Source of the DNA: Bifidobacterium stellenboschense
Lineage (GTDB): Bacteria > Actinomycetota > Actinomycetes > Actinomycetales > Bifidobacteriaceae
Direction: 5' to 3'
NCBI RefSeq assembly: GCF_000741785.1
Contig: NZ_JGZP01000005.1
Location: 31,875 to 95,874, forward strand
Length of the DNA: 64,000 nt
The number at the start of each line of letters is the position of its first letter. The stretch's first letter is position 1. Below, one piece after another: positions 34,719-45,078 of the stretch. The translations under genes and the position numbers were made by a program. Under the pieces are notes generated by a model. That model made no database searches and was not told the origin of the DNA. It saw only the letters and a program-made list of their open reading frames with translations.

Positions 34719-35422
34719 TGCTGGAAATCAAGGATCTGTGCGTCTCCTACGGCGCGATCGAGGCGGTCAAGGGCATCAGCCTGACCGTGAACGACGGCGA
34801 GATCGTCTCGCTGATCGGCGCGAACGGCGCCGGCAAGACGACGACGCTGCACACGATCACCGGCCTCGTGCCGGCCAAGTCCGGCTCGATCGTCTACGAC
34901 GGCCACGACCTGCTCAAGACGCACGCGAACAAGATCGTGACCCTCGGCATGGCGCACGTGCCGGAAGGCCGCCACGTGTTCACCCGCATGACCGTGCAGG
35001 AGAACCTGGAGATGGGCGCGTTCAGCCTCAAGGACCAGTCCGGTCTGGGCAAGGACCTCGAGATGGTGTTCGACTACTTCCCGCGCCTGAAGGAGCGCCG
35101 CCGCCAGCTGGCCGGCACGCTCTCCGGCGGCGAGCAGCAGATGGTCGCCATGGGCCGCGCCTTGATGAGCCATCCGAAGACCATCCTCATGGACGAGCCT
35201 TCGATGGGCCTGTCGCCGCTGCTCGTCAAGGAGATCTTCAACATCATCGTGACGCTGCGCAAGGAGGGCATCACCGTGCTCCTCGTCGAGCAGAACGCGA
35301 AGATGGCCCTGTCCATCGCCGACCGCGCCTACGTGCTCGAAACGGGCCGCATCACGATGGAGGGCAAGGCCTCCGACCTCCTCCACGACGAAAAGGTCCG
35401 CAAGGCCTACCTCGGCGCGTGA
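34718..35422 (+). CDS. livF: branched-chain amino-acid ABC transporter ATPase LivF
   Basis: Second ATPase, 234 aa. Walker A is GANGAGKTT, the signature is LSGGEQQMVAMGRAL, Walker B is TILMDEPSMGLSP, and the switch His is replaced by Gln-Asn (VEQNAKMALSIA), as in other LivF proteins. TGATG overlap with livG; ribosome binding site AGGAAGGGG lies in the end of livG. Last gene of the liv operon, followed by a type B repeat pair. Confidence 0.95.
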   Translation: MLEIKDLCVSYGAIEAVKGISLTVNDGEIVSLIGANGAGKTTTLHTITGLVPAKSGSIVYDGHDLLKTHANKIVTLGMAHVPEGRHVFTRMTVQENLEMGAFSLKDQSGLGKDLEMVFDYFPRLKERRRQLAGTLSGGEQQMVAMGRALMSHPKTILMDEPSMGLSPLLVKEIFNIIVTLRKEGITVLLVEQNAKMALSIADRAYVLETGRITMEGKASDLLHDEKVRKAYLGA

Positions 35423-35436
35423 GCCGATTGTGGTTC

Positions 35437-35620
35437 GGCTCCCTCTGATGAGGGAGCTGTCGCGGCGTAGCCGCGACTGAGGGAGAGACAGGAGCGGCCG
35501 TAGGCCGCGGGAGATACGGCATCGGCCGAAGGCCGATTCGATTTTCCCGCGTCCTACGGCCGCTCTTCTTCTCTCCCTCCGTCATCGCTTCGCGATGACA
35601 CCTCCCTCCTCAGAGGGAGG
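35437..35620. repeat. type B composite inverted REP pair
   Basis: Left unit GGCTCCCTCTGATGAGGGAG plus stem GTCGCGGC/GCCGCGAC and tail TGAGGGAGAG. Right unit is inverted, with stem GTCATCGC/GCGATGAC and CTCCCTCCTCAGAGGGAG. The ~80-bp core is related to that at 27421-27500 (GCGGCC, CGGCCGAAGGCCG). Confidence 0.85.
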
Positions 35621-35640
35621 CAAGGCCCCCACGTCGCGTC

Positions 35641-36360
35641 TCACGCCCGGCAGTAGTCCTGATACACGCTGGCGTCCTTGTCGGTGATGGTCTTGATCAC
35701 GCGGGCCGGGTTGCCGACGGCCACTGAGTTCGCGGGGATGTCCCTGGTGACGACCGCGCCGGCGCCGATCACGCAGCCGTCGCCGATCGTCACGCCGCCG
35801 AGCACGGTCACGTTGCCGCCGAACCAGCAGTTCGAACCGATCACGATAGGCTCGCCGTATTCGTAGTCGTAGCTGGTGCCGTCCTCGCGCGTGCGCACGT
35901 TGCGGTCCTGCCACCTGAGCGGGTGCATCGGCGGCAGCAGGGAGACGTTCGGGCCGAACAGCACGTCGTCGCCGATCGTGACCGGCGCGCAGTCGAGCAC
36001 GGTGAAGTTGAAGTTCGCGAACACGCGGTCGCCGATGGTCGTGTGGCATCCGTAGTCGAAGAAGACGGGGCCCATCACGTCGAGGTTCGCGCCGTGGCCG
36101 GGCAGCAGTTCGTCGAGGATCGCGGCGCGCGTCGCGTCGTCGTGGCGGGAGGTCGCGTTGAAGCGCGTGCACAGGTCACCGGCCTTGCGGCGCAATGCGT
36201 CGAGTTCCGGGTCGGAGGCGTCGTACAGTTTGCCGTCGAGCATCTCCTCGCGTTCGGAACGGCGCGGCGTCGGCAGTTCGACGGGCGGAATCGCGAAGAC
36301 GGGGGAGTCGGTTGCGGCGGAATCGTTGGAAACGTTGTCATCGGCGGTGACGTCGGTCAT
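35641..36360 (-). CDS. sugar O-acetyltransferase, maltose/galactoside acetyltransferase family
   Basis: Acetyl-CoA-dependent O-acetylation of a sugar, cytosolic, 239 aa. After a ~35-residue variable leader comes the Mac domain (REEMLDGKLYDASDPELDALR), then a left-handed beta-helix of hexapeptide repeats (TIGDRVFANFNF, TIGDDVLFGPNV, VLGGVTIGDGCVIGAGAVV). The catalytic His is in LLPPMHPL. The C-terminus VAVGNPARVIKTI is typical. The physiological acceptor is unknown. The start at 36360 has AAAGGAG at good spacing. REP pairs flank the gene on both sides. Confidence 0.9.
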   Translation of the reverse strand: MTDVTADDNVSNDSAATDSPVFAIPPVELPTPRRSEREEMLDGKLYDASDPELDALRRKAGDLCTRFNATSRHDDATRAAILDELLPGHGANLDVMGPVFFDYGCHTTIGDRVFANFNFTVLDCAPVTIGDDVLFGPNVSLLPPMHPLRWQDRNVRTREDGTSYDYEYGEPIVIGSNCWFGGNVTVLGGVTIGDGCVIGAGAVVTRDIPANSVAVGNPARVIKTITDKDASVYQDYCRA

Positions 36361-36384
36361 GATGCTCCTTTGCGTGATGGTATC

Positions 36385-36556
36385 GGCCCCCTCTGATGAG
36401 GGGGCTCCCGGCGAAGCCGGGTGGGGGAGAGACCGCGGCGTCAGCCGCCGGAAAACGGCATCGGCCGAAGGCCGATTCGATTCTCCTGCGGTGGAGCCCG
36501 CCCATCTTCTCTCCCTCCGTCCGCCGAAGGCGGACACCTCCCTCGTCAGAGGGAGG
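36385..36556. repeat. type B composite inverted REP pair
   Basis: Left unit GGCCCCCTCTGATGAGGGGG with stem CCCGGC/GCCGGG and tail TGGGGGAGAG. Right unit inverted, with stem GTCCGCC/GGCGGAC and GAGGGAG/CTCCCTC ends. The core repeats ATCGGCCGAAGGCCGAT, as at 35437-35620. Nothing else is seen in this 320-bp gap except a TGTACGAGCGTACA palindrome at 36593-36606. Confidence 0.85.
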
Positions 36557-36681
36557 TAGACAAAGCCGGCAGGGTTTGCGCACCAGCATACGTGTACGAG
36601 CGTACATAACGGCGTATGTGTGGCGGTCGAGGTGCGATGGTGCAATGATGGATTGTGGAAACAGGTTTCAGGAGGCGTTCG

Positions 36682-37329
36682 ATGAGTGAGATTCGTGCGA
36701 TCGACGACGACGCGCTGCGCGAGGCGGCGGCGATCGTGAGGGACGGCGGACTGGTGGTCATCCCCACGGACACGGTGTACGGGATCGCCGGCGACCCGCG
36801 GTCCGCGGACGCCATCGACCGCATCTACGAGCTCAAGCGCCGCCCGCGCTTCAAGGCGCTGCAGGTGCTGCTCGCCGGCATCGACCAGCTCGACGGAATC
36901 GGCCTCGACCTGCCCGCCCCGCTCAACCGTCTCGCCGCGCGGTTCCTGCCCGGCGCGTTCTCGCCGATCGCCGTCGCGCGCGAAGGCTGCACGCTGAAGA
37001 CCGTCGCCAAGGACGGCACGCAGGGCATCCGCGTGCCCAATTCTGCGCTCACGCTGCGCATCCTCAAGGCCACCGGCCCGCTCGCCGCGTCCAGCGCGAA
37101 CCTGTCCGGCGACGAAAGCGCGCAAAGCGTCCACGAGGCTTTCGAGGCGTTCGGCGACGCCGTCGCCCTCTACCTCGACGGCGGTTCGACGCCCGGCCAC
37201 GTCTCCAGCACCGTCGTCGCCGCCGACCCGCACGAGCGCGACGGCATCGCCATCCTGCGCGAAGGCGTGATCCCGCAATCCGAGATTCGCGCCGCGCTGC
37301 ACGTCAACGGGGGAGGACTCGGCGCATGA
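36682..37329 (+). CDS. threonylcarbamoyl-AMP synthase (Sua5/YciO/YrdC)
   Basis: Makes threonylcarbamoyl-AMP for t6A37 modification of ANN-decoding tRNAs. The 215-aa protein has the YrdC core: VVIPTDTVYGIAGDP, the KRRP motif in LKRRPRFKALQVLLAG, IRVPN near the nucleotide site, and ASSANLSGDESAQ. It lacks the extra C-terminal domain of Sua5, so it is the short form. The ATG at 36682 has CAGGAGG upstream. It overlaps wecA by 4 nt. Actinobacterial gene order usually puts it directly after prmC; here 6.6 kb intervene. Confidence 0.93.
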   Translation: MSEIRAIDDDALREAAAIVRDGGLVVIPTDTVYGIAGDPRSADAIDRIYELKRRPRFKALQVLLAGIDQLDGIGLDLPAPLNRLAARFLPGAFSPIAVAREGCTLKTVAKDGTQGIRVPNSALTLRILKATGPLAASSANLSGDESAQSVHEAFEAFGDAVALYLDGGSTPGHVSSTVVAADPHERDGIAILREGVIPQSEIRAALHVNGGGLGA

Positions 37330-38534
37330 GGATCTACCTGTTCATCGCCGCCATCGCCGGCGGTGCCACGTACCTGCTCACGCCGATCGTGCGCCACGTG
37401 GCGATCGAGATCGGCGCGGTCGGCGAGGTGCGCGCCCGCGACGTCCACAAGATCCCGACGCCGCGCATGGGCGGTCTCGGCATGATGCTCGGCTTCGCCG
37501 TCGCCATGCTGTTCGCCAGCCGCATCAGCTTCATCCAGGGACTGTTCCAAGGCAGCCATCTGCCGTGGGTCGTGCTCGCCGGCGCGGTCATGATCTGCCT
37601 GCTCGGCATGGCCGACGACCTGTGGGACCTCGACTGGATGTTGAAGCTCGCCGGGCAGCTGCTCATCTCCGTGTTCGTCGCGTGGGGCGGCCTGCAGATC
37701 ATCTCCCTGCCGCTCGGCTCGCTCGTCACCGCCTCGCCGAGCCTGTCGATGGCGATCACCGCGTTCCTCATCGTCGCGTCGATCAACGCGGTCAACTTCG
37801 TCGACGGCCTCGACGGCCTCGCCTCCGGCATCGTCGCGATCGGCGGCATCGCGTTCGCGATCTACTCGTACATCCTCGCGCGCACGTCGCCCTCCTACGC
37901 GTCGATGGCGACGCTCATCGACGTGGCGCTCGTCGGCATCTGCGTCGGATTCATCCTGCACAACTGGCATCCGGCGAAACTGTTCATGGGCGATTCCGGC
38001 TCGATGCTGCTCGGCTACCTCATCACCTGCGCGTCGATCGTGATGACCGGCCGCATCGACCCCGCCTCCGTGCACACGAGCATGTACCTGCCCGTCTTCA
38101 TGCCGATCCTGCTGCCGATCCTCGTGCTGTTCCTGCCCGTGCTCGACATGTGCCTGGCGATCGTGCGCAGGCTCGCGAAGGGCCAGTCGCCGATGCACCC
38201 GGACCGCATGCACCTGCACCACCGCATGCTCAGGATCGGCCACACGGTGCGCGGCGCCGTCGCGATCCTGTGGTCGTGGGCCGCGCTCATCTCGTTCGGC
38301 TCGCTGATGATCCTGTTCTTCAGGGCGTGGCACGTGTTCGTCGGCATGGCGGTCGTGGGCGCGGTGCTCGCCGTCGTCACGATGTACCCGTACCTCAAGC
38401 GTCGCGTGCCCGAGATCATGGAGGAGAACGCGCGCGAGGCGGTCGCCAAGGCGGAGCACGCCTCCGGCCGCGTCAACATGGGCGATCCGGATGACGTGGA
38501 CGGCGACGGCAAGGCCTCGGGGAACGCCGTATAA
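37326..38534 (+). CDS. wecA: undecaprenyl-phosphate sugar-1-phosphate transferase (WecA/Rfe type)
   Basis: Polytopic membrane enzyme (~10-11 helices, 402 aa) that starts a lipid-linked glycan by transferring a HexNAc-1-phosphate from UDP-sugar to undecaprenyl phosphate. Conserved cytoplasmic motifs are IPTPRMGGLGM, the metal-binding Asp pair in GMADDLWDLDW, NFVDGLDGLASG, FMGDSGSMLLGY, and the basic HIHH-type loop HPDRMHLHHRML. The Asn in LHNWHPAK is also present. These distinguish it from MraY only moderately; gene order (prmC-sua5-rfe in actinobacteria) supports WecA. The last ~50 residues are a charged tail. Confidence 0.9.
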   Translation: MRIYLFIAAIAGGATYLLTPIVRHVAIEIGAVGEVRARDVHKIPTPRMGGLGMMLGFAVAMLFASRISFIQGLFQGSHLPWVVLAGAVMICLLGMADDLWDLDWMLKLAGQLLISVFVAWGGLQIISLPLGSLVTASPSLSMAITAFLIVASINAVNFVDGLDGLASGIVAIGGIAFAIYSYILARTSPSYASMATLIDVALVGICVGFILHNWHPAKLFMGDSGSMLLGYLITCASIVMTGRIDPASVHTSMYLPVFMPILLPILVLFLPVLDMCLAIVRRLAKGQSPMHPDRMHLHHRMLRIGHTVRGAVAILWSWAALISFGSLMILFFRAWHVFVGMAVVGAVLAVVTMYPYLKRRVPEIMEENAREAVAKAEHASGRVNMGDPDDVDGDGKASGNAV

Positions 38535-40130
<1,596 letters not shown>

Positions 40131-40164
40131 TCGGCGCGTCCAGTCGGGTAGCGTATGACGCGTG

Positions 40165-40197
40165 AGTGGGGTCCCACCGTTCTGATGGGACCCCACT
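40165..40197 (+). terminator. terminator of guaB
   Basis: Perfect 12-bp stem AGTGGGGTCCCA (40165-40176) / TGGGACCCCACT (40186-40197), then a short T-run near 40203. The rest of the 200-bp gap to the lacI stop shows nothing else. Confidence 0.8.
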
Positions 40198-40329
40198 TCG
40201 CGTTTTGGGGGAGCGGCGTGACGTGCGCCGCCGTCGCGCCTACGCCGTGCACGTCGTCATTGCACGTCACTGTTGCGTGCCATCGTCGTGTCACGCGGTC
40301 GGTGTGCACGTGGCGACCGCGCGCCGTCG

Positions 40330-41412
40330 TCACGCCGTGAGCCGCGCCGTGGTCGCGCGCATGAGCAGCGACGTCGGCGCCACCGTGTGCGCCTCGTCCG
40401 GCTCGTCGCCGCGCATGAGCGCGAGCGCCTTGCCGGCGGCGGCGCGTCCCAGCTGCACCGGGTTCTGGCGCACGGTGGTCAGGTCGACGACGTCGCCCAC
40501 GTTGTCGCCGTCGAAGCCGATGAGCGACACCTCCTCGGGGATGCGCCAGCCGAGGCGGCGCAGTTCCTTGAGCAGCATGACCGCGCACCGGTCGTTCTCC
40601 ACGCAGATGCCGGTTGGCTGGCTCGTCGCGCCGACGAGCTGCGCGGCGATGTCGGAGATGGCGGCAGCCTCGCCGCCGACCGATTCCTGCGCGTCGTCGT
40701 CATCCTCGGAGCCGGCGCGGGTGAGCGAGGGAATCGTGAGGATGTGCTCCTCGTCGTACCCCTGTTGTTCGGCGGCGTCGAGGAATCCCTCCAGACGCAC
40801 GGAATCGCTGCAGACGAACGGGGAAAGCTGCACCGGCTGCTCGACGTAGGCGATGGACTCGTGGCCGAGCGAGCGCAGCAGGCGCACGACGCCGTGCATC
40901 GCGGCCACGTCGTCGATGCGCACGGACGCGTCGAAGCCTTCGGTGGACGGCACGTTGATGCCGATCATCGGGATGGTGAGCGTATCGAGGAACTCGCGTT
41001 GCGCGGCGTCGAGGATGAACGAGGTGACGATGACCGCATCGAAGTTTTGCGTGCCGGGCAGTGTGTGGAAGAACCGGTTGAGGTCGCGCTCCTCCCACAT
41101 GACGTACGGCACCACGTCGTAGCCTTCGCGCGAGAGCACCTCGTACACGCCTTCGAAGGTGTAGGAGTTGAACCAGCTGTTGATCTCGTTGGGCAGCAGC
41201 ACGGCCACGCGCATCGATTTGCCGCTGGCCAGCGAGGAGGCGGTCTTGGAGAAGGTGAATCGCAGTTTCTCGGCGGCGGCCTCGACGCGGGCGCGCGTGT
41301 CCGGATTGACCTTGTCGAGACCCCGCAGGGCACGTGACACGGTGGATACGGAGACGCCGGCCTCCTTTGCCACGTCCGCGATCGTCGTGCGTGCCGTCTG
41401 TTGTCCGGGCAT
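40330..41412 (-). CDS. LacI-family transcriptional repressor
   Basis: Sugar-responsive regulator of 360 aa. The N-terminal LacI helix-turn-helix reads TTIADVAKEAGVSVSTVSRAL, followed by the hinge segment (TFSKTASSLASGKSMRVAVLLP). The rest is a periplasmic-binding-like sensor (FDAVIVTSFILD, IGFDGDNVGDVVDLTTVRQN). It diverges from the alpha-glucosidase/MFS operon, whose promoter carries several related operators, so it most likely represses that operon in response to an alpha-glucoside. The effector is not readable from sequence. Confidence 0.92.
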   Translation of the reverse strand: MPGQQTARTTIADVAKEAGVSVSTVSRALRGLDKVNPDTRARVEAAAEKLRFTFSKTASSLASGKSMRVAVLLPNEINSWFNSYTFEGVYEVLSREGYDVVPYVMWEERDLNRFFHTLPGTQNFDAVIVTSFILDAAQREFLDTLTIPMIGINVPSTEGFDASVRIDDVAAMHGVVRLLRSLGHESIAYVEQPVQLSPFVCSDSVRLEGFLDAAEQQGYDEEHILTIPSLTRAGSEDDDDAQESVGGEAAAISDIAAQLVGATSQPTGICVENDRCAVMLLKELRRLGWRIPEEVSLIGFDGDNVGDVVDLTTVRQNPVQLGRAAAGKALALMRGDEPDEAHTVAPTSLLMRATTARLTA

Positions 41413-41596
41413 GGATGCTCCTCCTTGTCATGATCGTGTATGTGCGTACCGCGTACCGTCGGCCGTCTGCGGCTCTGTCACGGTCCTACCGCATGCCGTC
41501 GGCCTTCGACTGCGAATCCATTGACGGCCTGCCGGTATCGTGCCCGTGCCGCCGTCCGTCTTCGGATTGACGCCGCTACTACGATACTCCATGCAT

Positions 41597-41781
41597 GCAA
41601 AGCGCTTTTATCGATATTCTATAAAAGCGTTTGCAGTATTGCAAATCCGCCATTTGGTGTCAATATCAAACCCGTTCGACACGCCGATTTCACCTCGTTT
41701 TGCATATCGTCGTGCAAGCGCTATTATGCAAGAGTCACGAAAACGCAGAACATGTTGAAACGCTTGCTTGCAAGCGTTTGT
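41597..41781. promoter_or_regulatory. operator cluster between lacI and the alpha-glucosidase gene
   Basis: Sites: GCAAAGCGCTTT (41597-41608; core AAAGCGCTTT palindromic), AAAAGCGTTTGC (41623-41634), GCAAGCGCTATT (41714-41725, between -35 and -10), and the inverted pair AAACGCTTG (41758-41766) / CAAGCGTTT (41771-41779). CGCTTTTAT (41603-41611) and ATAAAAGCG (41621-41629) also form a perfect inverted repeat. All approximate GCAANCGNTTGC. Confidence 0.7.
41699..41727 (+). promoter_or_regulatory. promoter of the alpha-glucosidase operon
   Basis: TTTGCA (41699-41704), 17-bp spacer, TATTAT (41722-41727). One operator overlaps the spacer/-10 and another lies just downstream of the start, a layout expected for repression. 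Confidence 0.65.
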
Positions 41782-41797
41782 ATTCAAGGAGGAACAC

Positions 41798-43528
41798 ATG
41801 GTCGAAGCCACCGATCCCGCCCTGTGGTGGAAGCAGGCGGTCGTCTATCAGGTCTATCCGCGTAGCTTCAAGGACACCAAGGGCGAGGGCCTCGGTCAGA
41901 TCGCCGGCGTCACCGAGAAGATCGACTACCTCGCCGATCTCGGCGTCGACGCCATCTGGCTCAGCCCGTTCTACCCCTCCCAGCTCGCCGACGGCGGCTA
42001 CGACGTGGACGACTACCGCAACGTCGACCCGAAGCTCGGCACCATGGACGACTTCGACGCGCTCGCCAAGGCTGCGCACGAACGGAACATCAAGGTCGTC
42101 GTCGACATCGTCCCCAACCACTCCTCCAACCTGCATCCGTGGTTCAAGGAGGCGCTCGCCGCCGCCCCCGGCTCCCCGGAGCGCGACCGCTACATCTTCC
42201 GCGATGGCAAGGGGCCGAACGGCGACATCCCGCCGAGCAACTGGGAGAACCACTTCGGCGGCCCGGCCTGGACCCGCGTACCCGACGGCCAGTGGTACCT
42301 GCACATGTTCACCAAGGAACAGCCCGACTGGAACTGGAACAACCGCGAGGTGCGCGAGGACTTCCTCAAGACCCTGCGATTCTGGCTCGACCACGGCGCC
42401 GACGGCTTCCGCGTGGACGTCGCCCACGGCCTGGCCAAGGACCTCGACCGCGACGACCTTGACAACTACGTCGTGTGGTGCACCTCCGACCAGCCGGACG
42501 ACGGCTCCCACCCGGTCATCGACCGCGACGAGGTCCACGAGATCTACCACGAGTGGCGCAAGGTCTTCAACGAGTACAACCCGCCGGCGTTCGCCGTCGC
42601 CGAGGCGTGGGTGCAGCCCAACCGCCAGTACCTGTACGCCAGCCCGGACGACCTCGGCCAGATCTTCAACTTCGAGTTCGCCAAGAAGGACTGGATCCGC
42701 GACAACATGCACCAGGCCATCGAGGAGGGCATCGAAAGCGCCGAACGCTCCGGCTCCTCCGCCACGTGGGTGATGAGCAACCACGACGTGGTGCGCCACG
42801 CCACCCGCTACGGCCTGCCGCAGGTGCCCACCAGCGAATACCACCAGCTCGCCAAGGACTGGGTGCTGCGCGACGGCACCACCTACCCGCTCGACAAGGA
42901 GGCCGGCACCCGCCGCGCCCGTGCCGCGATCCTCATGGAGATGGCGCTGCCCGGCTCCGCCTACGTCTACCAGGGCGAGGAGCTCGGCCTGTTCGAAGTG
43001 GCGGACATCCCGTGGGACCGCGTCGAGGACCCGTCCGGCCACCGCACCTCGCAGGCCGCGTCCACCAAGGGCCGCGACGGCTGCCGCGTGCCGCTGCCGT
43101 GGACGGCCGATCCGGCGAATTCCTACGGCTTCACCCCCGCCACCAAGGCGGACGGCACCCCGGCCGAGGAGGCCCACCTGCCGCAGCCGGCCTGGTACGC
43201 GGACTTCGCCGCCGACAAGGAAGCCGCCGATCCGGACTCGATGCTCAACCTGTACCGCCGCACGCTGGAACTGCGCCACAAGCTGCAGACCAACGACCTG
43301 AGCCTCGAATGGCTGCCCGAGGACCGTTCCACGGGCAAGCCGGACGGCGCGAACGGCTTCACCGGCGGCACCATCGCCTACAAGCGCGCCAACGGATGGG
43401 CGTCGATCACCAACTTCGGCGCCGACCCGGTCGACCTGCCCGCCGGCGAGGTGCTCCTCACCTCCGGCCCGCTGACCGACGACGGCAAGCTCCCCCAGGA
43501 CACCTCCGCCTGGATCCAGCTCGCCTGA
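41798..43528 (+). CDS. alpha-glucosidase, GH13 (oligo-1,6-glucosidase/maltase type)
   Basis: Cytosolic exo-acting hydrolase of short alpha-glucosides, 576 aa. GH13 regions are visible: QVYPRSFKDTKGEG, DIVPNHSSNLHPWF, the nucleophile Asp in DGFRVDVAHG, the acid/base Glu in FAVAEAWVQP, and the third Asp in WVMSNHDVVRHA. The sequence after the nucleophile (DVAHG) is the type seen in broad alpha-glucosidases. The ATG at 41798 has an ideal AAGGAGG 6 nt upstream; an in-frame ATG at 41768 would place translation inside the operator. It is transcribed with the MFS gene 51 nt downstream. Confidence 0.93.
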   Translation: MVEATDPALWWKQAVVYQVYPRSFKDTKGEGLGQIAGVTEKIDYLADLGVDAIWLSPFYPSQLADGGYDVDDYRNVDPKLGTMDDFDALAKAAHERNIKVVVDIVPNHSSNLHPWFKEALAAAPGSPERDRYIFRDGKGPNGDIPPSNWENHFGGPAWTRVPDGQWYLHMFTKEQPDWNWNNREVREDFLKTLRFWLDHGADGFRVDVAHGLAKDLDRDDLDNYVVWCTSDQPDDGSHPVIDRDEVHEIYHEWRKVFNEYNPPAFAVAEAWVQPNRQYLYASPDDLGQIFNFEFAKKDWIRDNMHQAIEEGIESAERSGSSATWVMSNHDVVRHATRYGLPQVPTSEYHQLAKDWVLRDGTTYPLDKEAGTRRARAAILMEMALPGSAYVYQGEELGLFEVADIPWDRVEDPSGHRTSQAASTKGRDGCRVPLPWTADPANSYGFTPATKADGTPAEEAHLPQPAWYADFAADKEAADPDSMLNLYRRTLELRHKLQTNDLSLEWLPEDRSTGKPDGANGFTGGTIAYKRANGWASITNFGADPVDLPAGEVLLTSGPLTDDGKLPQDTSAWIQLA

Positions 43529-43579
43529 GCCTCTCAAAGACTTACCCAAAACTCAACGCAGAGAAAAAGGAAAGAAACC

Positions 43580-44845
43580 ATGACAACAACAGAAGCGGCA
43601 CCGATCCGCAACACCCCGACCGAGAAGTGGCGCTACGTCGCCGGCTTCATGGCCTTCGCCGTCCTGTCCGGCGTCGCCTTCTTCGGCACCATGTCCGTGC
43701 TGGTCCCGCAGCGACTGCGCGCCGACCTCGGCATGGGTGCCGTCGAGTCGACCGCCGCCCTCGGCGCGATCAACTCCGCCGGCTCCATCGCCTCCATCTT
43801 CATCGCCCTGTTCATCGGCGCCCTGTCCGACCGCACGCGCAGCAAGTGGGGCAAGCGCACCCCGTGGATCTTCACCGGCGCGTTCATCTACGGCGTGTGC
43901 TTCTGGTCGCTGAGCCGTCCGTCCACCGCCGTGCTCATCGGCATCTTCTACGTGCTCGCCCTCGTCGGCCTCAACATGGTGCAGGCCCCGATCTACGCCC
44001 TCATCTCCGACCGCGTCGAGGAATCCAACCGTGCGACCGTCTCCGCGGCCATCGGCGGCGGCGGCGTGATCGGCCAGGGCATCGGCACGCTCATCGGCTC
44101 CCGCTTCATGGAGAACGTCGAACTCGGCTTCGTCTGCACCGGCCTGTGCGCCCTCGCCGCCGGCCTGCTCGCCGTCTTCCTCACCCCGAAGGAGCCGTCC
44201 AGCAAGGACATGCCGAAGGACACCTCCAAGTCCATGGGCAAGGTCATCCTCGAATCCCTCACCCCGCCGCTCAAGAACTGCGGCGACTTCTACCGCGCGT
44301 TCATCTGCCGCACCTGCCTCATCGTCGCCTACCAGATGATCTTCAGCTACCAGCTGTACATCCTGACCGACCACATCGGCGACTCCGACAAGCAGGCCGC
44401 CAACGCCATGATGATCATCTCCACGCTCACCATGGTCGCCTCCCTGGTCGCCTCCCTCATCTCCGGCCCGATCGCCGACGCCCTCCACCGCCGCAAGGCC
44501 CCGATCGCCGTCGCCTGCGCCGTGTTCGCCATCGGCCTGGCCATGCCGTGGATCTTCCCGACCGAGATGGGCATGTTCCTCTTCGGCGGCATCGCCTCCT
44601 TCGGCTACGGCATGTACCTGTCCGTCGACCAGGCGCTGAACGTGGACGTCCTGCCGAACAAGGAGACCGCCGGCAAGGACCTCGGCTTCATGAACATCGC
44701 CACCTGCGCCGGCCAGGCCATCGGCGTGGCGATCACCTCCAGCATCGTCGCCGCCACCCACTCCTACACCTTCGTGTTCCCGACCGCCATCGCCATGGCC
44801 GCGATCGCCGCGATCGCCGTCCTCGGCATCAAGCGCGTCAAGTAA
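43580..44845 (+). CDS. MFS sugar transporter of the alpha-glucoside operon
   Basis: A 12-helix permease of 421 aa. The loop-2 motif GALSDRTRSKWGKRTPWI is typical of sugar:cation symporters related to the SUC/GPH-like MFS permeases, and LISGPIADALHRRKAP is its second-half counterpart. From position after an alpha-glucosidase under LacI control, it most likely imports maltose, sucrose, isomaltose or similar oligosaccharides; this is an inference. Ribosome binding site AAAAAGGAAAG. A strong terminator follows. Confidence 0.88.
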   Translation: MTTTEAAPIRNTPTEKWRYVAGFMAFAVLSGVAFFGTMSVLVPQRLRADLGMGAVESTAALGAINSAGSIASIFIALFIGALSDRTRSKWGKRTPWIFTGAFIYGVCFWSLSRPSTAVLIGIFYVLALVGLNMVQAPIYALISDRVEESNRATVSAAIGGGGVIGQGIGTLIGSRFMENVELGFVCTGLCALAAGLLAVFLTPKEPSSKDMPKDTSKSMGKVILESLTPPLKNCGDFYRAFICRTCLIVAYQMIFSYQLYILTDHIGDSDKQAANAMMIISTLTMVASLVASLISGPIADALHRRKAPIAVACAVFAIGLAMPWIFPTEMGMFLFGGIASFGYGMYLSVDQALNVDVLPNKETAGKDLGFMNIATCAGQAIGVAITSSIVAATHSYTFVFPTAIAMAAIAAIAVLGIKRVK

Positions 44846-44924
44846 CACGCATCGCACTTCTCCTACGGCCCGTCAGGAACGGGCCGCGGGAGAGACCACA
44901 CTTCCCTTCATTCCCTTTCCAACA

Positions 44925-44966
44925 GTGGGCCCCGCCGTTTCCAACCGGCGGGGCCCACGCCTTTTT
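44925..44966 (+). terminator. terminator of the alpha-glucoside operon
   Basis: GTGGGCCCCGCCG (44925-44937) pairs with CGGCGGGGCCCAC (44946-44958), followed by a T-run (44962-44966). A smaller hairpin, CGGCCCGT/ACGGGCCG, lies near 44867-44888. Confidence 0.92.
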
Positions 44967-44979
44967 CAAGCACTGTTTT

Positions 44980-44998
44980 GGCCCCTCTGACGAGGGAG
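44980..44998. repeat. fragment of a type B REP head
   Basis: GGCCCCTCTGACGAGGGAG resembles hairpin 1 of type B units, but no second hairpin or tail follows. Confidence 0.6.
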
Positions 44999-45028
44999 AC
45001 GGTGCCGGACCCTCCGTCCGTCGCGCGG

Positions 45029-45034
45029 TATAGT
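45029..45034 (+). promoter_or_regulatory. -10 element of orn
   Basis: TATAGT, 44 nt upstream of the orn start. No clear -35; the region upstream is the REP fragment. Confidence 0.45.
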
Positions 45035-45078
45035 CTGTACTGTTCTGCTCAGGCATAGGCTAACTAGGAAAGAGGCAC

